Of a DNA stretch of 16,361 bases, positions 1-6,765 are shown in pieces. The notes under the pieces were generated by a model. That model saw only the letters and a program-made list of their open reading frames with translations. It ran no database searches and was not told where the DNA came from. Origin of the DNA: Caldimicrobium thiodismutans (GTDB lineage Bacteria; Desulfobacterota; Thermodesulfobacteria; Thermodesulfobacteriales; Thermodesulfobacteriaceae). The stretch is from positions 1 to 16,361 of the forward strand of contig PNIE01000080.1 of assembly GCA_002877875.1 (NCBI GenBank). The letters are read 5' to 3'. Each line of letters starts with the position of its first letter. Position 1 is the stretch's first letter. The position numbers and the translations under genes were made by a program.

Positions 1-87
1 TTGCTAAAAATTTTTGATTAATTCTTTAAAAATTTTATTATTATTAAACATCTTTAATTAAAAATTAGTATGTTTAAATTTTTCTAT

Positions 88-115
88 TTGTTTCTTATGA
101 TTTTAGGGCTATAAT
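88..115 (+). promoter_or_regulatory. Possible upstream sigma-70-type promoter for the PAS/GGDEF/EAL gene
   Basis: A perfect TATAAT lies at 110-115 with a poor -35 (TTGTTT, 88-93) 16 bp upstream. It would start transcription about 90 bases before the start codon at 213. The surrounding DNA (1-212) is very AT-rich, so chance matches are likely; the second candidate at 140-167 is better placed. I see nothing else recognisable in 1-212. Confidence 0.3.
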
Positions 116-139
116 TAACTTGAACTTTTATTAAAAAAG

Positions 140-167
140 TTGACTTTTAAAATAGTTATTTTAATAT
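140..167 (+). promoter_or_regulatory. Candidate promoter for the PAS/GGDEF/EAL gene
   Basis: TTGACT (140-145) and TAATAT (162-167) are separated by 16 bp. A transcript would begin near 174 and leave a leader of about 40 bases before the ATG at 213. The -35 matches consensus at five of six positions, the -10 at four. The AT-rich background tempers confidence. Confidence 0.45.
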
Positions 168-212
168 ATGAAACTAACCAAAAGAAATAATCGAAGATAG
201 TTACCACTAACG

Positions 213-2669
213 ATGGAATTCTTATTAATTGGACTTACTTTAGATTCGGAAGGGCACATCTTAACTTGTAATCGTAACTTTTTAAAACTTACAGGCTACT
301 CCTTAGAGGAACTCAGAGGAAAAAAATTATGTGACTTTCTCTTTGAGGCTTATTGTAGGGAGAAATTTGGAAAAACTTTGGGTGACCTTAAGGAGACTAC
401 CTATGATTTTGAAACCATCCTCATTAAAAAGGATAAGTCTCCCCTATATGTTCAAGGAAAAATTAAAAGAGTCTTAAAAGACTCAAGAAGATATTATCTT
501 CTTTCAGGTTCAGATATTACAGTTTTAAAGACTTTAGAAAGGGGATATAAATTGGTCAGAACCATAAACACTATTATTACCAAAGCTTCCAATGAGGAAG
601 AGGTTTTTGAAAAATTAGGGCATAGCTTAGTAGAAGATTTGGGATTAAGATTTGTCTGGGTAGGAGTTCCAGATTTTGAAAAGGGCTATGTTAAGCCCTT
701 ATTTAGATTTGGCTATGAGGAAGGCTTTCTTGATGAGATTAGAATCCCTATAGATCCCACCCTTTCAGAAGGTAAAGATTTTCAATTAGAAGCTATTAGA
801 GAAAGAAGAATAATTATAAATCCCGATACGCGTAGTAATCAATTCTTCACTGACTTTAGAGAGAGTTATCTACAAAGGGGATATTTCTCAGGTCTATCCA
901 TACCCCTATATATAAACGGGGAACTTCGTTATCTCCTAACCCTTTTTTCCCATGAGCCCTTTTATTTTGACTTAATTCAAGAAGAGCTTTTTAAGGAACT
1001 TAAGGAGGACTTGGAATTTGCCTTAGAGCGTATAATAAAAGAGCAAAACTTAAAACTAATAAGCACTGCTTTGGAGAATTCTGATCTTTGTTTAATTATT
1101 ACTGATGAAAAAGGAAAAATCCTCTATGTCAATCCTGAGGTATGCCTAATCACAGGCTATTTAGAAGAAGAACTCATAGGAAAGTCAGTGAATTTTCTCC
1201 TAGTCAAAGACAGCACTTCTGAAGGTCAAGAAAACATAGAGTTTTTATTTGAGGAGTTTAAATTTCCTACGAAGGTTATGTGGCGGAGAAAGGACGGAGA
1301 AATTATTTATGTTGAACAAAAGGCTATTCCTGTTGATTTAGAAAGTGGAAAAAAACGCATAGTTTTTGTAGTAAGAGATTTAACTTTAATAACTCATCTT
1401 ATAGAATCTTTAGAGAAAGAAAAGAACTATGACTCTTTGACAGGGGCCTTTACTTTAAGGGCCCTAATAGAAAAAATCAAACTTATTCTACCCCATCTTA
1501 AATCTCAAGCCCTTTTTATAGTCCTTGATCTATACCAATTCACCTATATTAATGATCTCTATGGATTCTCCGCAGGAGATAAGATCCTTAGAACTCTAAC
1601 CGAACGTTTTAAAAAGACCTTTGAAAATAAAGGCTATATTGCAAGAGTTTCAGCGGATGAGTTTTTAATCTTTCTAATTGAATTTGCTATTGCTTTTTCT
1701 GATCTTATCGAATTAATTATTACAACTCCTATCAAGCTTGATAAAGATGAAATTATTCTTAAGTATAATTTAGGGATTGCTATTTATCCTTTAGATGGTG
1801 AAGATCCAGAGGAGCTTTATTTAAAAGCCTCCTCAGCTTGCAAATTAGCCTATAAAGAGGGACCCAATGTAATTAAATTCTATCTGCCCGAGATTGACCT
1901 CTTTATTAAGTCCAATTTAGACAAAGAGAGATTAATTGAAGAGGCGCTTAAAAATAACTATTTTCACTTTTACTTTCAACCCTATTTTGATATGCAAAAT
2001 TATTTGATTTCTGGAGCAGAGGCTTTAATTAGAATTATCAAGCCTGATGGAGAGATTATACCTCCCTCAGTCTTCATTGAAAACTTAGAAAAATCTATTT
2101 ATCGTAGAGATTTTGAGGTATGGGCTATTAAGAGCCTTGTGCAAAAAGTAAATAACTGGAAAATCCCCTTGGGTTTAAATCTATATCCAGATACCTTTTC
2201 TGATAAAACCTTTTGGGAGGAGGTCTCTTCAGATTTGGAGACCCTTGAAGGCAAACTTGTTCTTGAAATCACTGAAAGAGGTTTTATAAAAAATCCAGAG
2301 GAAATAGTTAAACTAATCTATTATTTGAAAGAGAGATTCCCCAAACTTAAATTAGCTTTAGATGACTTTGGAACAGGCTATAGCAGTCTAAATTACCTTA
2401 GAAGGATTCCCTTGGATTATCTAAAGATTGACCTAACTTTTATAAGGGAAATACATACTGAAGACAAGATAAGGGGAATTGTAAAGACTATTATTGATTT
2501 AGCTCATATTTTAGGTGCCAAAGCCCTGGCTGAAGGTGTAGAAACTCAAGAACAGCTTCAAATTCTTGATATAATGGGATGTGATTTTGTACAAGGATTT
2601 TACTTTAGTAAACCCCTTTCAGAAGAAGAATTTATTAAAAAATATTTATTAAAAAAAATTGTTAATTAA
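213..2669 (+). CDS. PAS-GAF-PAS-GGDEF-EAL signalling protein, probable c-di-GMP phosphodiesterase
   Basis: An 818-residue soluble protein with no signal peptide or membrane segment. Domains by reading: PAS about 4-110, GAF about 115-275, PAS about 285-395, GGDEF about 405-560, EAL about 570-815. The GGDEF motif reads Ser-Ala-Asp-Glu-Phe (480-484), both glycines lost, and no RxxD inhibitory site precedes it, so cyclase activity is unlikely. The EAL domain keeps the expected catalytic set: E603 in EAL, N656, E688, D717-D718 in the DDFGTGYSSL loop, K738, E774 and Q794. The likely role is hydrolysis of c-di-GMP, with the degenerate GGDEF perhaps a GTP-sensing regulator as in other such tandems. 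The start at 213 is forced, because an in-frame TAG sits at 198-200 and no start codon lies between; the first PAS is therefore short at its N-terminus. No clear Shine-Dalgarno is visible. Ligands of the PAS and GAF domains are unknown. Confidence 0.93.
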   Translation: MEFLLIGLTLDSEGHILTCNRNFLKLTGYSLEELRGKKLCDFLFEAYCREKFGKTLGDLKETTYDFETILIKKDKSPLYVQGKIKRVLKDSRRYYLLSGSDITVLKTLERGYKLVRTINTIITKASNEEEVFEKLGHSLVEDLGLRFVWVGVPDFEKGYVKPLFRFGYEEGFLDEIRIPIDPTLSEGKDFQLEAIRERRIIINPDTRSNQFFTDFRESYLQRGYFSGLSIPLYINGELRYLLTLFSHEPFYFDLIQEELFKELKEDLEFALERIIKEQNLKLISTALENSDLCLIITDEKGKILYVNPEVCLITGYLEEELIGKSVNFLLVKDSTSEGQENIEFLFEEFKFPTKVMWRRKDGEIIYVEQKAIPVDLESGKKRIVFVVRDLTLITHLIESLEKEKNYDSLTGAFTLRALIEKIKLILPHLKSQALFIVLDLYQFTYINDLYGFSAGDKILRTLTERFKKTFENKGYIARVSADEFLIFLIEFAIAFSDLIELIITTPIKLDKDEIILKYNLGIAIYPLDGEDPEELYLKASSACKLAYKEGPNVIKFYLPEIDLFIKSNLDKERLIEEALKNNYFHFYFQPYFDMQNYLISGAEALIRIIKPDGEIIPPSVFIENLEKSIYRRDFEVWAIKSLVQKVNNWKIPLGLNLYPDTFSDKTFWEEVSSDLETLEGKLVLEITERGFIKNPEEIVKLIYYLKERFPKLKLALDDFGTGYSSLNYLRRIPLDYLKIDLTFIREIHTEDKIRGIVKTIIDLAHILGAKALAEGVETQEQLQILDIMGCDFVQGFYFSKPLSEEEFIKKYLLKKIVN
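2662..2669. other. Shared palindrome holding both convergent stop codons
   Basis: The octamer TTAATTAA contains the TAA of the plus-strand EAL gene (2667-2669) and, on the other strand, the TAA of the TonB-like gene (2664-2662). The two reading frames overlap by exactly these 8 bp. No hairpin terminator is seen on either side. Confidence 0.9.
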
Positions 2670-3477
2670 ATATTAATCTACCTTCTGAACGAAATTCAAC
2701 TTTTAACTTAATAGGTTGGGAAACTGGCAAAGGGTTTGAGGCAAAAAGACACTTCTCCACTGATTTATTAAAAGTCTCATCTTGAGATTTTTTAAGATAG
2801 TTTATCTTTTTTATGTATCCCTCAGCATTAGTCTCAATCTCAACTACCACTGAAAGATTTCCTTTATTTTTTAGATAAATAGGTATTTCAAAATGGATTT
2901 GAAGCCTTCTTTTTATAAGGCTAAGATATTCTTCTGAAATTTTTTGAGAAGGTGAAAGTACTCTCTCAGAAGCACTGGAAGTTTTTTCCAAAGATTGGAG
3001 ATTATTTTCGGCTTGAGAAAAGCTGGTTTTCTTTTTTCCAAGGCTTGCAATTTTATTTTTAAGAAAATTTTCTTCATAATCTGATTCCTGAGTTTTTACC
3101 TTTTTTTCAATCTCAAAAAGCCTCTTTTTCAGTAGACCTTCATCTAAAGGTTTTTCAGAAGGAGAGTTTTTTACTGTGCTTTTTGCCTTAGGGGGAGAGG
3201 CAGTTTGTTTGGTTTTTAAGGATGGTTCTAAAGAAGGTGTTAAGCGGGGAATAGCCTTAGAAGTTTCAAGTGAGGGTTTTACAGGTTTAGGTAAGGTATT
3301 TTCTTTGGGTTGCCTTTCAACCTCCTGAGTAAGTTCATAAGATTTTTGTGGTTCAAGGAGGGAGATTTTAATCTCCTCTTTTTTGAGAGGAGTTTGAAAA
3401 AGAGCAAAGATTAGAAGAGTTAAAAAGAATAAATTAATGAAAAAAGAGAGGAAAAAGGAGAGAAGATTAAGGGGCAT
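2662..3477 (-). CDS. TonB-family energy-transducing protein (TonB/TolA-like C-terminus)
   Basis: A 271-residue protein with classic TonB architecture. It has an N-terminal membrane anchor (about residues 4-28, rich in Leu, Phe and Ile), then a long Lys/Pro/Ser/Glu-rich periplasmic spacer (about 30-180) with a charged, possibly helical part near 113-145. A C-terminal domain (about 185-271) with alternating beta-type segments resembles TonB/TolA C-terminal domains. It would carry proton-motive-force energy to outer-membrane receptors or to the Tol/Pal envelope system. It starts 2 bp after the ExbD/TolR gene and is the last gene of the operon led by fbp. Its stop overlaps the stop of the convergent EAL gene. 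Domain order and the ExbD neighbour are strong evidence, but the spacer is low-complexity, so TonB and TolA cannot be told apart here. Confidence 0.82.
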   Translation of the reverse strand: MPLNLLSFFLSFFINLFFLTLLIFALFQTPLKKEEIKISLLEPQKSYELTQEVERQPKENTLPKPVKPSLETSKAIPRLTPSLEPSLKTKQTASPPKAKSTVKNSPSEKPLDEGLLKKRLFEIEKKVKTQESDYEENFLKNKIASLGKKKTSFSQAENNLQSLEKTSSASERVLSPSQKISEEYLSLIKRRLQIHFEIPIYLKNKGNLSVVVEIETNAEGYIKKINYLKKSQDETFNKSVEKCLFASNPLPVSQPIKLKVEFRSEGRLIFN

Positions 3478-3479
3478 CT

Positions 3480-3878
3480 TTAACTTTCAGGCTGGGTAAG
3501 GACTCCCACCTGGGTAAAGCCAGCTCTTTTAACTTCCGAGAGCACTTTAGCAACAATTTCAAAATAGGCTCTTCTATCTGCTTCAATCTGAACCTCTTCT
3601 ACAAGATTGTGTTTTTTGGCTTCAGAAAGCCATTGGTAGAGCCTATCTAAAGAAACAGGCTCTCCTGAAATTTTTATTTCCCCTTGTGCAGTAATAGTTA
3701 TCTTTAAAGGTTCCCTCTCTTTATGAGCTAAAGCGGTATCCTTAGTTTGAGGAAGATTAACCTCAAGCCCAGAGGTCATAAGCGGAGCTGTAATCATAAA
3801 AATGATGAGTATAACCAGAACAATATCCACTAAAGGAATAACATTAATCTCCTCTTGAAGCCTTTTGCCTACTTTCAT
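3480..3878 (-). CDS. ExbD/TolR biopolymer transport protein
   Basis: A 132-residue inner-membrane protein. Residues 11-34 form the single transmembrane helix of the family and contain the conserved Asp18 in a Pro-Leu-Val-Asp context, the residue that takes part in proton-driven rotation or force generation in ExbBD and TolQR motors. The rest is a periplasmic domain with the usual basic, amphipathic pattern and a VQIEADRRA-type strand near residue 95. Length matches the family (about 130-145). It starts 4 bases after the stop of the YkgJ-like gene and ends 2 bp before the TonB-like gene, so translation is probably coupled. Its obligatory partner ExbB/TolQ is not encoded in this window and must be supplied from elsewhere. 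Confidence 0.92.
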   Translation of the reverse strand: MKVGKRLQEEINVIPLVDIVLVILIIFMITAPLMTSGLEVNLPQTKDTALAHKEREPLKITITAQGEIKISGEPVSLDRLYQWLSEAKKHNLVEEVQIEADRRAYFEIVAKVLSEVKRAGFTQVGVLTQPES

Positions 3879-3881
3879 TCT

Positions 3882-4622
3882 TTACCAGTTAAGATTTTCC
3901 TCAGTAAGAATTTCATCTCGAATAATCTTTAAACTCTTTTCAAGAAGCTCTTCATCACTAAGTTTTAGGTCTTCCTGAGTAAAATAAGGTAGAGAATTAT
4001 TTTTTATTTCTTCTCGCAATTCTTCAAGATCATAAGCCATAAGATAAATAAGATCAAGAAGCTCCCCTGTTAAAGGAATTTGAGAAAATTTTTGTCTTTT
4101 TAAGACTACCTCGCCCCACAGATCATTAAAACGATGATAAACAGGAAGCCCCTGTTCTTCAAGATATTCTCTTACTTTTATAGGTCTTTTTTCATAATGA
4201 CCTTTACAATGGGTCTCTCTAATAATCTTATAAAGCTCTACTTTTTCCCCTTTTTCGTTTTCGGCAAAATATCTCGCCAAAGGATAGATACGACAAGCTG
4301 AAGGCCTATCAGGATAGACCTTACAGCCCTCAGGCTCAGAGAGAAAAGGACAACTATAATCATAAGGATTCATATTTATAGATATAACAGGAAGTTGTGT
4401 AACCTCTCCGATATAAAACTCACCATATCTTTCTATAAATTCACTGGTTGAAATTTTAAGATTTCTCTTTAAACGAAGGAGATCATAGGGAGAAAGAACA
4501 AGTTTCACATCGTAACAGCATTTATTGAAACAAACTATGCCTTTATAGCAATAGAAAGAAATTTCATCCTCAAGAGACAAATCTTTTGGGTCAAAGACGA
4601 TATTATAATAAGGTATGTGCAC
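3882..4622 (-). CDS. YkgJ-family cysteine-cluster protein
   Basis: A 246-residue cytoplasmic protein. Its N-terminal third has the YkgJ (CxxCxxCC-type) signature in the expanded form C25-x5-C31-x3-C35-C36, followed by a SPYDLLRL segment. Further cysteines at 91, 100, 110 and 139 complete a probable metal or Fe-S binding set. The biochemical function of the family is not settled. The start is a GTG whose G is the last base of the fbp TAG stop (TAGTG), and a GGAG stretch about 13 bases upstream lies inside fbp. It sits between a gluconeogenesis gene and ExbD/TonB genes; whether it serves either is unknown. The C-terminal 90 residues are acidic, helix-prone and without clear motifs. Confidence 0.85.
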   Translation of the reverse strand: MHIPYYNIVFDPKDLSLEDEISFYCYKGIVCFNKCCYDVKLVLSPYDLLRLKRNLKISTSEFIERYGEFYIGEVTQLPVISINMNPYDYSCPFLSEPEGCKVYPDRPSACRIYPLARYFAENEKGEKVELYKIIRETHCKGHYEKRPIKVREYLEEQGLPVYHRFNDLWGEVVLKRQKFSQIPLTGELLDLIYLMAYDLEELREEIKNNSLPYFTQEDLKLSDEELLEKSLKIIRDEILTEENLNW

Positions 4623-5761
4623 TATTCTGCCACTTCTCCTTCAGTATGAATTTTAGGTCTCCCTGTATCAACGAGTTTAAATCTATCTTTGAGTTTTTCA
4701 AGGACCTTGGGTAGAGTGGTGTATTCCATTTCTTCAGGAGGCAGTCTATGAGGCTCAAAGATTCCTTGTCTGCGAAGGTAATTAGCCATTAGACTTGCAT
4801 CAAGCCTTGCCTGATCAAAGGCAGGATCATCGAAAAGATCAGAGGGCCCAATTAGTTCTCCCTCACAGATCTGATATCCTGCGGCAATAACTCTTGGGGG
4901 ACCATCAAAGCGTGTGGGCTTAGCCTGAGAAAAAGAGACTGGCATTAGAGGCCCTGTGTGAGATCCCCTCATCCAACCCTCAACAAACCAGGGCCTTGCA
5001 AAGGGTTCAAGAACCTCTCCCACCGCTGGAAATCCACTCTGACATCTCACAATCAAAACAGGATCGTCTTTCCCTACATATCTTCCCGCCATAAGAGAGA
5101 GCTTTTGAGTTGAGGCAACAGCTGCAATTTCTCTATCTTTCTTTCTATATACTGCCTTTACACAATATCTACTGGTGGCTCCAATAAATACCAGAAGATC
5201 GTAAAGTTCTTCAGGTGTGTTCAATTTAATGCTCATCCCTGTGTAGACATCTAAAACCTCAAAGATAAAACCCTCATGCATAGAGGGATCTATGACAAGC
5301 CCGGCGGTATTCATAGGGTCTGCAAACATTTCATAAAGAGGAAGATTCCAGGCGCTTGGAGAAGTTTTGTCTGCAAAAAAGACAATCACTGGCTCACTCT
5401 TTCTCTCCTCAAATTCCATTTCCGCAATGCCAGGCCCCATGCCTTTTATATTTCCTGAAAAGGCATCACTTAATAAATCTTGCCCTGCCCCATACATTTT
5501 GAGTTTTTTGGCAACCTCTGTCCCTTCCTTAAAGGCATTCCAAGCAACCTCGTGAATCTCTGAAGAATCTATACCTTTAGTATGAGTCATAACTAAGGCA
5601 ATATCATCCCCACAGGCAAGTACAGATACATCCTTTATTATCCCATTGTCCTTGGCCTCAAGAGCTACCTCTTTAACCCTATTTAAAACCTCAGGATGCA
5701 CTGAAGAATGCCCCACAAATCCACCAATATCGGCTTTAATAACTGATAAAGTGATCTTCAT
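4622..5761 (-). CDS. fbp: Bifunctional fructose-1,6-bisphosphate aldolase/phosphatase (archaeal type)
   Basis: A 379-residue enzyme that joins glyceraldehyde-3-phosphate and dihydroxyacetone phosphate into fructose-1,6-bisphosphate and then dephosphorylates it to fructose-6-phosphate, a one-way gluconeogenic step. The N-terminus has the diagnostic ADIGGFVGH motif, with D11, H18 and D52-D53 in the positions of magnesium ligands. Y228 and K231 in a Tyr-x-Gly-Lys context match the crenarchaeal catalytic tyrosine and Schiff-base lysine (about 229 and 232 as I recall). Length and C-terminus are normal for the family. The family is common in archaea and deep-branching thermophilic bacteria and fits an autotrophic lifestyle. 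The ATG at 5761 follows a strong GGAGGGG Shine-Dalgarno, with a promoter candidate at 5825-5853. It is the first gene of the operon ending in the TonB-like gene. Confidence 0.97.
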   Translation of the reverse strand: MKITLSVIKADIGGFVGHSSVHPEVLNRVKEVALEAKDNGIIKDVSVLACGDDIALVMTHTKGIDSSEIHEVAWNAFKEGTEVAKKLKMYGAGQDLLSDAFSGNIKGMGPGIAEMEFEERKSEPVIVFFADKTSPSAWNLPLYEMFADPMNTAGLVIDPSMHEGFIFEVLDVYTGMSIKLNTPEELYDLLVFIGATSRYCVKAVYRKKDREIAAVASTQKLSLMAGRYVGKDDPVLIVRCQSGFPAVGEVLEPFARPWFVEGWMRGSHTGPLMPVSFSQAKPTRFDGPPRVIAAGYQICEGELIGPSDLFDDPAFDQARLDASLMANYLRRQGIFEPHRLPPEEMEYTTLPKVLEKLKDRFKLVDTGRPKIHTEGEVAE

Positions 5762-5801
5762 ATACCCCTCCTTTTTAAGAAATTGGGTTCCTCTTTCCGA
5801 T

Positions 5802-5807
5802 TATAAT
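5802..5807 (+). promoter_or_regulatory. Possible -10 element for the FhlB-like gene
   Basis: A perfect TATAAT on the plus strand, about 50 bases before the ATG at 5860. No convincing -35 is found at 16-18 bp spacing (TTGGGT at 5783 is only 13 bp away). Either an activator is needed or the match is chance. Confidence 0.3.
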
Positions 5808-5824
5808 ATTTAAGTTTACAATTT

Positions 5825-5853
5825 ATTATAGCATAATTCAAAATGAAAGTAAA
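5825..5853 (-). promoter_or_regulatory. Promoter candidate for the fbp operon
   Basis: Read on the minus strand, TTTACT (5853-5848) and a perfect TATAAT (5830-5825) are spaced by 17 bp. Transcription would start near 5818, leaving a leader of about 57 bases before fbp. It lies in the 98-bp divergent gap between fbp and the FhlB-like gene. Confidence 0.5.
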
Positions 5854-5859
5854 CCAAAA

Positions 5860-6153
5860 ATGAATGAAGAAAAGCTTGCTGTTGCCTTAAAATATGATCC
5901 AGCGAAAGGAGCTCCTGAAGTAGTTGCCAAAGGAAAGGGCTATCTGGCTGAGCTTATCCTCAAGATTGCTAAAGAAAGAGGAATTCCTATAAAGGAAGAT
6001 TCAAAGCTCGTGCAAGAACTCTACAAGCTTGAACTCAACAAGCCTATTCCTCAAGAGCTTTATCAAGCAGTAGCTATAGTTCTTGCTTGGGCCTTTAAAC
6101 TTAATGAGAAACTCAAGGAAAAAATCTTAAACTCCTTTGAAAAAAGAAAATAA
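5860..6153 (+). CDS. FhlB-like protein: free-standing FlhB C-terminal cytoplasmic domain
   Basis: A 97-residue protein matching the cytoplasmic export-gate domain of FlhB/EscU (type III secretion) along its whole length. It has an AVALKYDP strand, a VVAKGKGYLAE segment, a helix, IPIKED, a helix with ELYKLELNKPIP, and the family-typical ELYQAVAIVLAW end. The self-cleaving NPTH of true FlhB is replaced by Asp-Pro-Ala-Lys (13-16), as expected for FhlB/YlqH-type proteins, which can partly stand in for the C-terminus of FlhB in flagellar export. No flagellar genes are next to it. The ATG at 5860 is the only in-frame choice that preserves the domain; an out-of-frame ATG at 5843 ends at once. The ribosome binding site is weak. 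It converges on the desulforedoxin-like gene with 3 bp between the stop codons. Confidence 0.88.
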   Translation: MNEEKLAVALKYDPAKGAPEVVAKGKGYLAELILKIAKERGIPIKEDSKLVQELYKLELNKPIPQELYQAVAIVLAWAFKLNEKLKEKILNSFEKRK

Positions 6154-6156
6154 TTT

Positions 6157-6477
6157 CTAGGCATCCAAATTATGCATAGGCTGGCCACAACAAATAGGGG
6201 TTGGCTTATCTTCAGGATATTCCTCCATGCGATTACACACCATACAGACATAACGTACCCTCTTTATAACCTTTGAAACATCAGCCTTAGCTGAAAGGCC
6301 CTCTACATAAAATTGGACATAGGGTGAACTTCCTGGAACATACATACCAATAGGAAGGAGTTTTCTGTTTTCCTCTTCACACCTTGCCACAAGTTCCCAA
6401 AGTTTATTTAAATCTTGAACCTCCCTTTCATTTTCAGGAACAAGTCTAATCACAGCACCTTCAATCTCTATTCTCAT
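6157..6477 (-). CDS. Small protein with C-terminal desulforedoxin-like Cys4 site, function unknown
   Basis: A 106-residue protein I do not recognise as a named family. Residues 1-75 contain a strand-like start (RIEIEGAVIRLV), an acidic helix (15-42) and a YVQFYVEGLSAKADV segment. Residues 76-101 carry C78-x2-C81-x14-C96-C97-Gly-x-x-Met, the spacing style of desulforedoxin and the N-terminus of desulfoferrodoxin, where four cysteines bind one iron. A rubredoxin-like or zinc-ribbon role is possible. C33 is a lone extra cysteine. The start is well supported: GGGAGG lies 5 bases before the ATG, with a TTGACA promoter 35-62 bases upstream. It appears monocistronic and independent of the nitrogen operon upstream. 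Electron transfer or oxidative-stress function is only an inference from the metal site. Confidence 0.8.
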   Translation of the reverse strand: MRIEIEGAVIRLVPENEREVQDLNKLWELVARCEEENRKLLPIGMYVPGSSPYVQFYVEGLSAKADVSKVIKRVRYVCMVCNRMEEYPEDKPTPICCGQPMHNLDA

Positions 6478-6511
6478 TTCATCCTCCCAAAATTAATTTT
6501 GTTTACTAATT

Positions 6512-6539
6512 ATTAAAACTTTAAAAATAAATTTGTCAA
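6512..6539 (-). promoter_or_regulatory. Strong sigma-70-type promoter for the desulforedoxin-like gene
   Basis: On the minus strand a perfect TTGACA (6539-6534) and TTTAAT (6517-6512) are 16 bp apart. The predicted start near 6505 gives a leader of about 27 bases ahead of the ATG at 6477. The rest of the gap (6540-6652) shows nothing I can name. Confidence 0.6.
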
Positions 6540-6652
6540 GTCATTTTAAAAAAAGATATTTATTTCTCTGAATGAACTTCTCAAAAGATTAGGGAGCTTA
6601 ATCCAATCAAGGAATATCCTATTATTTGAAAATATATTTGTAAAGAGTGAGG

Positions 6653-6693
6653 AAAAAAAATTATCAGGTCCCTGAAATTCTTCATTCTTCAGG
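6653..6693 (-). terminator. Probable terminator at the end of the nitrogen operon, with alternative stems
   Basis: On the minus strand, CCTGAA (6693-6688), TTCAGG (6676-6671) and CCTGA (6668-6664) are followed within 3 bases by eight T (6660-6653). The middle segment can pair with either flank. The proximal stem is short (TCAG/CTGA with a GGAC loop), so it is a weak intrinsic terminator, but the T tract and its place about 75 bases after the UPF0280 stop fit. Confidence 0.45.
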
Positions 6694-6765
6694 TTTCAGC
6701 GCAAAACACTTAAAGAGAGGTTTAAATACCTACGCCAAGGAACTGGATTCTACTATGCCCATGTA

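Noticed and set aside
1..212. Repeat or small-RNA gene in the AT-rich start of the window.
   Set aside because: Only short A/T runs and chance TTAATTA-like palindromes are visible; nothing beyond the two promoter candidates can be supported.
5736..5860. Riboswitch or structured leader in the fbp / FhlB-like divergent region.
   Set aside because: No paired stems or conserved aptamer features are seen; the 98 bp are explained by two promoters and the fbp ribosome binding site.
6676..6765. Open frame on the plus strand with no start codon that reads like protein (about 30 residues before it becomes antisense to the UPF0280 gene), possibly a transposase or gene remnant.
   Set aside because: No start codon, no recognisable motif, and the longer part of the frame (to about 6936) is only the shadow of the UPF0280 gene. 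It overlaps the terminator-like repeats. A translated search would be needed to revive it.
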